Virus record (IMG/VR): IMGVR_UViG_3300047281_000098
Location: 1 to 64,000 of that record
Reading direction: 5' to 3' (one strand)
From: a virus
DNA length: 64,000 nucleotides
The first letter of the stretch is position 1. Each line of letters opens with the position of its first letter. Made by a program: the position numbers and the translations under genes. A model generated the notes under the pieces. It was not told the DNA's origin, searched no databases, and saw only the letters and a program-made list of their open reading frames with translations. Positions 6,404 to 13,275 of the stretch are shown here, one piece after another.

Positions 6404-6598
6404 ATGAACGAACGAATTAAAAAACTTGCTGACCAGGCTGGATACACAAAGGATATGTTTGGCATTGGGCATTGGGATATGCCAGAATGTCAAAAGTTCG
6501 CCGAGTTGATTGTAAGAGAATGTTTAGATATAGGTTACAAGCATAAGGCCTACGCATTGATGGGTGAGATTATGGAACATTTCGGAGTTGAAGAATGA
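6404..6598 (+). CDS. MNERI-family small protein
   Basis: 64 residues: MNERIKKLADQAGY, QKFAELIVREC, IMEHFGVEE. Its opening is close to that of the member at 8919, both reading LA-x-QAG. The standard GGAGTTGAAGAATGA end leads straight into the RNA ligase gene, so this small gene carries the ligase ribosome-binding site. Confidence 0.9.
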   Translation: MNERIKKLADQAGYTKDMFGIGHWDMPECQKFAELIVRECLDIGYKHKAYALMGEIMEHFGVEE

Positions 6599-7503
6599 AC
6601 AAAGATGAATTGAAAGAGTTTGTATTAGCTAACCCAAAGTTGGTGAACATGCGGTCGGCTGGCGAAGGCATCTATGTGCTAAAGTATTCCAAGCGTGTGT
6701 TCTACGATAACTTGTGGAATGACTACTTGGAAGAATGCCGCGGTACTATCGTGGACGCCGACTTCAATGTAGTGTCCCGTCCTTTCACTAAAATCTATAA
6801 CTACGGTGTGGAAGACAAGGCTCCTGTATTGTCTGACGACACTCCTGTAACTGCTTATCGTAAGGTAAACGGTTTCATGGTGGCAATGACATGGTACAAG
6901 GACGACATCCTGATCTCCACAACTGGCTCCACTGCTAACGACTATGTGGAGTATGCAAAAGAACTGATGGTAAAGCACCAGCCTTACGCTGATTGGCAAA
7001 TGGAACTGATTGCTACAAAAGGCATGACTCTGATGTTTGAATGCTGCCACCCAAGTGATCCACATATTGTACCAGAAGATGCAGGTATGTACTTCTTGGG
7101 TTACCGTGAAAACACTTGGGACTCCAAGGTAAAGATGTACGGTGTAAGTAAGTCCAAATGGGCACGTGACTATGCCATGAGCCACCTAAAGTGCGGATAT
7201 GGAGAATCTATCCAAACTACTGTTGGTGAGTTAGTAGCCGAGTCTAAGAAGGTTAAGCATGAAGGTTTTGTCTTCTACACAGAAGATGGCGTGTCTGCTA
7301 AGATCAAGAGCCCTTACTATCTCACTGCAAAGTGGGTGGCACGTAACCCACGTACCGACAAGCTGTTGACTAAAGAGTTCAAGGAACAAATTGACGAAGA
7401 GTACTACCCATTGCTGGAGCATATCCGTGCTAACATTGTCGAGTACACTGCAATGGATGAACAAGCTCGCCTTGCTTGGTGCAGAGAATTCTTCGCCAAA
7501 TAA
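6595..7503 (+). CDS. rnlA: T4 Rnl1-like RNA ligase
   Basis: 302 residues. Nucleotidyltransferase motif I is YRKVNG with the predicted adenylated Lys90; ECRG (residues 47-50) precedes it; motif IV-like HEGFVFY is near 224 and motif V-like SAKIKSP near 237. T4 Rnl1 (374 residues) seals tRNA broken by host anticodon nuclease, with polynucleotide kinase healing the ends; no kinase is seen in this window. Translation is coupled to the upstream MNERI gene by an ATGA overlap. In this region it fits an RNA-repair role beside tmRNA/SmpB. Assignment to the Rnl1-like group is by motif pattern. Confidence 0.88.
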   Translation: MNKDELKEFVLANPKLVNMRSAGEGIYVLKYSKRVFYDNLWNDYLEECRGTIVDADFNVVSRPFTKIYNYGVEDKAPVLSDDTPVTAYRKVNGFMVAMTWYKDDILISTTGSTANDYVEYAKELMVKHQPYADWQMELIATKGMTLMFECCHPSDPHIVPEDAGMYFLGYRENTWDSKVKMYGVSKSKWARDYAMSHLKCGYGESIQTTVGELVAESKKVKHEGFVFYTEDGVSAKIKSPYYLTAKWVARNPRTDKLLTKEFKEQIDEEYYPLLEHIRANIVEYTAMDEQARLAWCREFFAK

Positions 7504-7504
7504 A

Positions 7505-7533
7505 TTGACAACAATACAATTTAATTGTATAAT
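7505..7533 (+). promoter_or_regulatory. sigma70-type promoter
   Basis: TTGACA (7505-7510), 17 bases, TATAAT (7528-7533), two bases after the RNA ligase stop. Predicted start about 7540, leaving a short leader with the Shine-Dalgarno TAGGAG at 7554-7559. Confidence 0.9.
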
Positions 7534-7564
7534 TAACGCATCAAAAACTTAACTAGGAGTTAAA

Positions 7565-8614
7565 ATGAAGTTTTCAAAACTTTTGCCAGCTGTACTAATT
7601 TCCAGTACTTTCATGGTAGCACTACCCAGCGTAGAAGCTTCCAGTTTCGGACGGAGCAGTAGTTCGAGTTCCAGCGGATCGCGGTCATCGTCGTCATCAA
7701 GCAAATCAAGTTCGGCGCCAAGTCGCCCTAGTGCTCCAGCGGCTGCCCCGGCGCCAAGTCGTCCAGGTGGCATCGGCAGCACATCAGGTTCGATGGGTGT
7801 TCGCAAAAGTGAAGTTACTTCACCAGTAGCACAAAAAGTTGAACAAGGCCGGCCATCGACTACAAATCCAAGCCCAGGTAATTCGGGTAGTGCTGGTCCA
7901 ACATATGGCTCTGCTAATCAACCTAACTACGGGCAACCTCCTGTAGTAATGCAGGGAAATAGTGGTCCTGGATTTGGTACCATCTTCGGCGGCGCGCTGG
8001 CAGGTAGCGTAGTCGGTAATATGATTAACGGCGGTGGCAGTCACGGTGGTGGTACTACTGTTATTAACAACGGTACACCGGGTGGTGGCGGCGCAGTAAG
8101 TAGCAACGTAGCAGGCTCTGGCCCTGCTGGCGGATTTGATAATGGACCAGGTGGTTCAAGTTTTTCTCAACCTAAAAAGGAATATACCGTGTGGAGTTTT
8201 ATCGCTGATGTGTTTGGTTTCGTAATTGTAATTGCTCTGCTACTCGGTGTTGCATGGCTGTTCTATAAAGGATTTAAAATGGTAAATGTTTATGTTAAGC
8301 GCGAACGCGGAGTTGGTCCTAGCCAACCATTCAATCCAACACAGAAGTTTTGGGAAATTCAAAAGGCGTTTGCGGCTGCTGATGTTGATAAACTGACAGT
8401 ATTGCTGGGCCCAGACCTGGTCGACGAAGCAACTGCGAATATTGCCCCTAACACTATTACACTCAGTAAAGTCAGTCACGAAGTAGTGCTGTCTAACCCG
8501 CGCGAGTTTAGCATTCACTATACATTCGAAGACAATGGCGAAAAAGTTGATCAAGTGTTCCATTATGAACTACACGAAGGTGCATGGAAGCTCAACGGTA
8601 TCGAGACTGTATAA
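7565..8614 (+). CDS. exported/membrane protein with C-terminal Tim44-like domain
   Basis: 349 residues. A signal peptide (residues 1 to about 25, ending VEAS) is followed by a long Ser-, then Pro/Ala-, then Gly-rich low-complexity region. One transmembrane helix spans about 208-235 (FGFVIVIALLLGVAWLFY). The C-terminal 110 residues start FWEIQKAFAAADVDKL and include LLGPDLVDEA, matching bacterial Tim44-like domains. That domain in mitochondria tethers import motors; in bacteria its role is poorly known. It has its own promoter and a good AGGAG. The gene looks host-derived, with composition unlike its neighbours. Confidence 0.72.
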   Translation: MKFSKLLPAVLISSTFMVALPSVEASSFGRSSSSSSSGSRSSSSSSKSSSAPSRPSAPAAAPAPSRPGGIGSTSGSMGVRKSEVTSPVAQKVEQGRPSTTNPSPGNSGSAGPTYGSANQPNYGQPPVVMQGNSGPGFGTIFGGALAGSVVGNMINGGGSHGGGTTVINNGTPGGGGAVSSNVAGSGPAGGFDNGPGGSSFSQPKKEYTVWSFIADVFGFVIVIALLLGVAWLFYKGFKMVNVYVKRERGVGPSQPFNPTQKFWEIQKAFAAADVDKLTVLLGPDLVDEATANIAPNTITLSKVSHEVVLSNPREFSIHYTFEDNGEKVDQVFHYELHEGAWKLNGIETV

Positions 8615-8922
8615 TGAAAATGTATATCGCAATCAAAGAGTGGGTACCAACTGGACACGCCCTTAATGTTGCCGCCCACGCCGGTTTAATCGGATACCTA
8701 GCGTTCCAAGATCATGAATGGACTCAAGACTGGTTGAAGAATTCATTTAAGAAAGTTACCTGTATGGTAAGTGATGAAGAATTTGCTGAACTGAAGAAGG
8801 TTGACTACTGTAAAGTTATCACTGAAAGTAGACTTGATAATGATCAAGTGGGTATTGTATTTGCCCCGCGTAAGAAAGAAGATTGGCCCGAGATTATGTC
8901 AACACTACGGTTGTGGAAATGA
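8614..8922 (+). CDS. Pth2-like peptidyl-tRNA hydrolase family protein
   Basis: 102 residues from the ATG in the TAATG overlap. The layout matches the Pth2 fold: strand MYIAIKEWVPTGHALNVAAH with a conserved-looking AAHAG helix, strand KVTCMVSDEEFAELKK, then TESRLDNDQVGIVFAPRK. Family enzymes release peptidyl-tRNA dropped from ribosomes. Some expected glycine-rich residues (AGxTQ) are replaced by NDQVG, so activity is uncertain. It may belong with tmRNA/SmpB in recycling stalled translation. Confidence 0.6.
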   Translation: MKMYIAIKEWVPTGHALNVAAHAGLIGYLAFQDHEWTQDWLKNSFKKVTCMVSDEEFAELKKVDYCKVITESRLDNDQVGIVFAPRKKEDWPEIMSTLRLWK

Positions 8923-9146
8923 ACAAACGAATTAAAAAACTTGCTGAACAGGCTGGGATGAACGCATTTGAACCAACAATGGACTACGACAGAAAAGAAA
9001 CTCATTGGACTGGCTGGGATGCCAACTTAGAAAAGTTCGCCAAGTTGATTGTTCAGGAGTGTGTTGATTTTACTAATACGTATAATGTTAATGGTAAAAG
9101 CATAGTTGGACAAGTAATCAAAGAACACTTTGGAGTTGAAGAATGA
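8919..9146 (+). CDS. MNERI-family small protein (MNKRI variant)
   Basis: 75 residues: MNKRIKKLAEQAG, EKFAKLIVQEC, IKEHFGVEE. The Glu3-to-Lys change is the only one in the opening motif among the full copies. It begins at an ATGA overlap with the Pth2-like gene and ends with GGAGTTGAAGAATGA. Confidence 0.88.
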   Translation: MNKRIKKLAEQAGMNAFEPTMDYDRKETHWTGWDANLEKFAKLIVQECVDFTNTYNVNGKSIVGQVIKEHFGVEE

Positions 9147-9478
9147 AGTGCAACAAATGCGGATACGATGACAACGGCACAAGCGACTTTGCGCACTTTT
9201 GCGGGACATTAGACCTAAAGAACATGACTAGCGGCCAATTTAAGATGGGTGGATGCCCACAATGTGGAAAGCAAGATTGTATTGCCCTCAGTTGCACACA
9301 GTCTGAAAGTCACTTACCAGTAGCAGAACAAAGTCTAGTTTATCGTTTACGTAAGCGGGCAGAGATTCGCAGACAAATTAGTTCACGTAAAAGTGTCCAA
9401 GAGGGCAAGAATGACCGTATTGCTGACCTCTTAGAGGAAGCAGCAAATGAAATTGACCGCTTGAACGAGTTAAACTAG
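9143..9478 (+). CDS. putative zinc-binding protein
   Basis: 111 residues. CNKCG (3-7) and CPQCG (53-57), with extra Cys/His in HFC and DC, suggest a treble-clef or zinc ribbon. A basic/acidic C-terminal helix (RIADLLEEAANEIDRLNEL) follows. Expressed from the ribosome-binding site in the preceding FGVEE codons. Its 3' end overlaps by 9 bases the convergent - strand gene. Confidence 0.72.
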   Translation: MKCNKCGYDDNGTSDFAHFCGTLDLKNMTSGQFKMGGCPQCGKQDCIALSCTQSESHLPVAEQSLVYRLRKRAEIRRQISSRKSVQEGKNDRIADLLEEAANEIDRLNELN

Positions 9479-10606
9479 TTTTTCCCACGCAATATATTCA
9501 GGATTTTTCAGATTCTGAACTCGTGCTGTGGGATAGCAGGCAAACATACCATTGGCGTAACGCATATAGATATCAAGTTCGGCAACATTATCGGAATCAG
9601 GACGTCCAATTTCAGCAATGAATAATTGACTTGTTCCGTCAGGCGCACCATATCGCAGTCGTTTGATAATGAGGTCATCAACAGTATCGATAGCCGGTAC
9701 AAGATACAATCCGGTAGAGCTGGCGTAAAAGTATGGATCTTCCGCAAAGCGAAGCATACTAGATAATTTTCCACTCTCTCGCAAATGCTTCTCAATAATG
9801 CGCTCAAACTCAACAGCAATTTTAGAGAATAATGGCTTTGCGTACCCTTTCTTAGTTGCCCAATTGGCTTGAAACCAGTCACCAAAAACACGTTGCCATT
9901 TGGCACCTGTAGTGATACTAGCGAGTATTTTTTCACGAGACCAGTTAACTGTCTGTTTACCGGTACATTTAAATGTATTAGTCAGTGGTAAGTATGTTAT
10001 TGAATATGCTATATCCTTAGGAGCAATAGCCTGATCAGGTTGCGCTTCTGCCTCATCCAGTACATCAGCAAAAATTGCCTGCTTCATGTCATTAAACTCA
10101 ATGGTTGCGTATTTGGAAAAAGTATCAATACCACGCTCTGTTTCAAGTCCTAAACTCTTAGGAGTTAAGTTAGCGAGAGTGATGCCACCTTCGGCTTTGA
10201 TGCTCACTCCCGTGATGGAACAGCCGATAAAACTGATATCAACTGCCCCTGCATCACTCTTATTTGACCCACCGGCCCACCCGTATGCTGTTACAGTTGT
10301 GTCAGTCATATTGATAGGATCAATCATGGCAGCTTGATATCTAATTCCGATTGATGCCCATTTAGCAAATACAACTGGATCATAGTTAGGTGCTAATAGA
10401 TTTTTAATATCTTTATAGACTCTTTCGGGTTCATGTAACATATCAGGATCCATTGTTCTTTCTGGATTCTTAGGGTCGAAGGTTGACACATCAACTCCCA
10501 TAAACCCGGCTAACATCCCTACCTCACTATTATACCTGATTCCACTGGACTTTCCGCCCTCAGTGATAGGTTCAATGCTCTCGTTGGTAAATTCATAATA
10601 TCTCAT
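9470..10606 (-). CDS. late protein with T4-like capsid-targeting N-terminus
   Basis: 378 residues starting MRYYEFTNESIEPITE. The M-R-x-x-E-F start followed by I-T-E before Gly-Gly resembles T4 capsid-targeting sequences cut by the gp21 protease after (L/I)-x-E. That suggests an internal head protein packaged with DNA; this is inference. The body has no recognised domain. The start is set by a perfect late-type TATAAATA 4 bases upstream; longer in-frame extensions would run through that promoter. It is one of only three - strand genes. Confidence 0.75.
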   Translation of the reverse strand: MRYYEFTNESIEPITEGGKSSGIRYNSEVGMLAGFMGVDVSTFDPKNPERTMDPDMLHEPERVYKDIKNLLAPNYDPVVFAKWASIGIRYQAAMIDPINMTDTTVTAYGWAGGSNKSDAGAVDISFIGCSITGVSIKAEGGITLANLTPKSLGLETERGIDTFSKYATIEFNDMKQAIFADVLDEAEAQPDQAIAPKDIAYSITYLPLTNTFKCTGKQTVNWSREKILASITTGAKWQRVFGDWFQANWATKKGYAKPLFSKIAVEFERIIEKHLRESGKLSSMLRFAEDPYFYASSTGLYLVPAIDTVDDLIIKRLRYGAPDGTSQLFIAEIGRPDSDNVAELDIYMRYANGMFACYPTARVQNLKNPEYIAWEKLV

Positions 10607-10610
10607 CTTG

Positions 10611-10618
10611 TATTTATA
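10611..10618 (-). promoter_or_regulatory. T4-type late promoter (leaderless)
   Basis: TATAAATA on the - strand, a perfect match to the T4 late -10 consensus. Only CAAG separates it from the ATG at 10606, so the transcript would start at or next to the start codon. Confidence 0.8.
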
Positions 10619-10662
10619 CAATATTACACTAACAGTTAGTAACATGAACGGGCAATAAAAAG

Positions 10663-10691
10663 TTGACTTTTTAATCAATATGCTGTACAAT
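10663..10691 (+). promoter_or_regulatory. sigma70-type promoter of the methylase gene
   Basis: TTGACT (10663-10668), 17 bases, TACAAT (10686-10691). Start near 10698; an AGGAG at 10711-10715 serves the downstream ATG. It points away from the divergent late promoter about 45 bases to its left. Confidence 0.82.
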
Positions 10692-10720
10692 ATCACATTG
10701 ACATAGACACAGGAGAAAAT

Positions 10721-11599
10721 ATGTTCCCATATATCGGTGGAAAGGCCCATCACATTACTTGGATGGACCCGTTGTTCCCAAGCTCATTCTCAACTTTCGC
10801 AGAAGTCTTCGGCGGTGCTGGATGGACCAGCATTAAAAGTTCAAAGGTTGAAGTCGCAAAAACTAGAATCTACAATGACTTCAACCCACTATTGGCTAAT
10901 GTATATGAATGCTTTAGACAAGATCCAGCCAAGCTACTTGCTGGAATGGACGCTGTTGTAAAAAGTGACGCAGTGATTTATAAAGATTTCCAAAAGCAAT
11001 TGTTTGTTGATTTGGATTGGAATTCTATAATCGCCGGTGACTTTGATTTAGCAGTAAAATATCTCTATCTACAAACACAGGTGTTCGCTGGTACTCCACT
11101 AAGCGAAAAGAATGTATCATATTTTTGTGATGTAAAAAGTAACGGAAAATACAATAGTAAATACGACACCTTGAAGGGTAAGTTGAGTAACGATAAAATT
11201 GTAAAAAGACTTCAGGCAATTACTGCTGTGGAGAAATTAGACTGTATTGATCTGATCCACAAGTACGATAGTCCTGATACTTTTTTCTATGTGGACCCAC
11301 CGTACTTCAAAATGGAATTCTATTACAGTAAAGACTTCCCACGAGAAAAGCATAAAGAACTTGCTGATACACTGGCAAACATTCAAGGTAAGTTCGCCCT
11401 GAGCTATTATGACTTTGATGATTTGAAACTGTTTTACCCCGAAGACAAATTCAGATGGCATCGTCAGAGCGTGTACCGTAGTGCCGCAACTCGTAGCGCA
11501 AAATCAGCAGATTATGCGGAAAAAAGTAAAGGAACAGAGGTAATGATAATGAATTACAGTGATTACAGTGAATTCCCTGATAATTTTGTCGTAGAGTGA
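10721..11599 (+). CDS. dam: D12-class DNA adenine-N6 methyltransferase (Dam-like)
   Basis: 292 residues with PYIGGK at residues 3-8, the SAM-binding FGGAG (30-34), an NDFN element near 52-55 and the catalytic DPPY (192-195). The class methylates adenine, typically in GATC; T4 Dam is similar in size (259). It could protect phage DNA from restriction or regulate late events. AGGAG ribosome-binding site and own promoter. The C-terminal segment with SAATRS-type residues is intact. Confidence 0.92.
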   Translation: MFPYIGGKAHHITWMDPLFPSSFSTFAEVFGGAGWTSIKSSKVEVAKTRIYNDFNPLLANVYECFRQDPAKLLAGMDAVVKSDAVIYKDFQKQLFVDLDWNSIIAGDFDLAVKYLYLQTQVFAGTPLSEKNVSYFCDVKSNGKYNSKYDTLKGKLSNDKIVKRLQAITAVEKLDCIDLIHKYDSPDTFFYVDPPYFKMEFYYSKDFPREKHKELADTLANIQGKFALSYYDFDDLKLFYPEDKFRWHRQSVYRSAATRSAKSADYAEKSKGTEVMIMNYSDYSEFPDNFVVE

Positions 11600-11611
11600 C
11601 ACACAAATCGG

Positions 11612-11640
11612 TTGACATTAAATCATTTTGGTGATATAAT
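11612..11640 (+). promoter_or_regulatory. early promoter, conserved family member
   Basis: TTGACA (11612-11617), spacer TTAAATCATTTTGGTGA, TATAAT (11635-11640), then AGATACTTAAACAGCAACA. Spacer and start region are almost identical to the promoters at 37539, 38636 and 38990. Confidence 0.93.
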
Positions 11641-11669
11641 AGATACTTAAACAGCAACAAAGACTTACA

Positions 11670-11978
11670 ATGAAACAACAAATTGAACAGTATTTTGAAG
11701 TGATTCGCACAAGCTACAGCAACTTCGGCACTCCAAGCGCAATTCGTGATAAAATGATTGTGGAATTCAATGATAAGTTGCGTGTTGACGAAGGTAACAA
11801 ATTCATTAAAATCGTTTCCAATGGCTCAGTTCACTCTTTCATTGTCAAGGAAGACGGCCCTAAGTTTAAACGCGGTGACATTCTCAAAGCAGCTAGCTGG
11901 TCAGCTCCTGCTAAAAACTTCGCCCGTGGCAATCTTCTTACCGGTGACTTCAAGAATATTTCTTGGACAGGTGCTTAA
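11670..11978 (+). CDS. conserved phage hypothetical protein
   Basis: 102 residues. A helical N-terminus is followed by strands (KFIKIVSNGSVHSFIV) and a conserved-looking end, KFKRGDILKAASWSAPAKN, then ARGNLL. I recall similar proteins in marine T4-like phages but no function. Own early promoter with the conserved leader; single-gene unit. Confidence 0.78.
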   Translation: MKQQIEQYFEVIRTSYSNFGTPSAIRDKMIVEFNDKLRVDEGNKFIKIVSNGSVHSFIVKEDGPKFKRGDILKAASWSAPAKNFARGNLLTGDFKNISWTGA

Positions 11979-11995
11979 TTTATTTTCAAAATTAC

Positions 11996-12024
11996 TTGAC
12001 GATAAATCATTTTTCAGTTATAAT
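11996..12024 (+). promoter_or_regulatory. early promoter of the MoxR-like gene
   Basis: TTGACG (11996-12001), spacer starting ATAAATCATTTTTC, TATAAT (12019-12024). The -35 has G in place of the last A, as in the promoters at 13221 and 38412, which share the same spacer start. Confidence 0.9.
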
Positions 12025-12069
12025 AAGTTTCATTCAGCAAATCTCTCTTTTAATTAAATAGGAATCAAA

Positions 12070-13170
12070 ATGGCAGCAGTAATCAGCGACAACTTCACTA
12101 TCACTAGTGCGCAGGCTCGTAAATCAATTCTCAAAGCGTTTAAAATTAAACGCCCCGTGTTTCTCTGGGGCCCTCCCGGCATCGGCAAGTCTGAAGTAGT
12201 TGCTGAAATTGCCGAAGAACTCGGCGGCGCGATTATCGATTTGCGCATGGCGCAGATGGAACCCACTGATATTCGTGGCATCCCGTTCTTCAACAAAGAT
12301 ATCAACAAAATGGATTGGGCTCCCCCAGTTGACTTGCCCGATGAAGAATTCGCCAGCAAGTACCCCATTGTTGTGTTGTTTCTTGATGAAATGAATTCTG
12401 CGGCACCATCAGTTCAAGCCGCCGGCTATCAGTTGATTTTGAATCGCCGCGTTGGTAAGTATGTGCTGCCAGACAATGTTGTTATCGTTGCTGCTGGCAA
12501 TCGTGACTCTGACAAAGGCGTGACATATCGTATGCCAATGCCCCTAGCTAATCGTTTCATTCACTTGGAAATGCGCCCCGACTTTACTTCATGGCAAAAC
12601 TGGGCAGTGAACAAAGGCATCCATAAAGATGTCGTTGGCTACTTGTCTTTTGCTAAGCAAGATATCTATGACTTTGATTCTAAGTCTAGTTCACGTGCGT
12701 TTGCTACTCCGCGTAGCTGGTGCTTTGTGTCTGATCTGCTGAATGATGACGACACCGACATTGACACAATGTTTAGTTTGATCGCAGGCGCAGTTGGTGA
12801 AGGTCTTGCTGTGAAATTCGCAGCACACCGCAAGCTGTCAGGTAAGATGCCCGAGCCCGCAGATATTCTGTCCGGTAAAGTCAAGGACCTTGCTGTTAAG
12901 GAAATCAGCGCAATGTATGCTCTGACTGTGGCATTGTGCTATGAACTCAAAGACGCAGTGGCTGACAAGAAGGTGACAAGTAAGCAATTTCATGAAATGG
13001 CTGACAACTTCTTTGAATACATCATGAACAACTTTGAAACTGAATTGGTTGTGATGGGTGCTAAGGTAGCGTTGAAGACTTACAAGTTGCCAATCGAGCC
13101 AAGTCAGTTGAAGCACTTTGATGCGTTTCACAAGAAATTCGGCAAGTACATTGTAGAAGCAGGTAACTAA
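12070..13170 (+). CDS. MoxR-type AAA+ ATPase
   Basis: 366 residues. Walker A GPPGIGKS (34-41), Walker B VLFLDEMNSA with Asp106/Glu107, and sensor-1 Asn144 in AAGNRDS; ANRF near 160-163 fits the arginine-finger region. MoxR ATPases act as chaperones that remodel or load metal into partner proteins, usually with a VWA-domain partner. Such a partner follows at 13276. A GGAATC leader gives a moderate ribosome-binding site. Not a clamp-loader or terminase type. Confidence 0.88.
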   Translation: MAAVISDNFTITSAQARKSILKAFKIKRPVFLWGPPGIGKSEVVAEIAEELGGAIIDLRMAQMEPTDIRGIPFFNKDINKMDWAPPVDLPDEEFASKYPIVVLFLDEMNSAAPSVQAAGYQLILNRRVGKYVLPDNVVIVAAGNRDSDKGVTYRMPMPLANRFIHLEMRPDFTSWQNWAVNKGIHKDVVGYLSFAKQDIYDFDSKSSSRAFATPRSWCFVSDLLNDDDTDIDTMFSLIAGAVGEGLAVKFAAHRKLSGKMPEPADILSGKVKDLAVKEISAMYALTVALCYELKDAVADKKVTSKQFHEMADNFFEYIMNNFETELVVMGAKVALKTYKLPIEPSQLKHFDAFHKKFGKYIVEAGN

Positions 13171-13175
13171 AATGA

Positions 13176-13207
13176 ACAAGGTGAGCGTAGAAATATTCTC
13201 ACCTTGT
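13176..13207 (+). other. stem-loop between MoxR and VWA genes
   Basis: ACAAGGTGAG and CTCACCTTGT form a 10-bp perfect stem with a 12-base loop. There is no T tract, so it is more likely an mRNA-stabilising or weak attenuating hairpin than a full terminator. It begins 6 bases after the MoxR-like stop. Confidence 0.65.
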
Positions 13208-13220
13208 ATCATAATAATGA

Positions 13221-13249
13221 TTGACGATAAATCATTATTCTGTTATAAT
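13221..13249 (+). promoter_or_regulatory. early promoter of the VWA gene
   Basis: TTGACG (13221-13226), 17 bases, TATAAT (13244-13249), then AGATACTTAAACAG. Member of the conserved early promoter family, TTGACG subtype. Confidence 0.92.
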
Positions 13250-13275
13250 AGATACTTAAACAGAAAGACTTTAAA

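Noticed and set aside
7549-7806. Open frame on the - strand opposite the Ser-rich region
   Set aside because: An Asp/Leu/Gly-rich translation is the mirror of the Ser/Pro/Ala codons on the + strand; no ribosome-binding site or promoter.
13176-13207. Rho-independent terminator between the MoxR and VWA genes
   Set aside because: The stem is good but there is no T tract, so it is listed only as a stem-loop.
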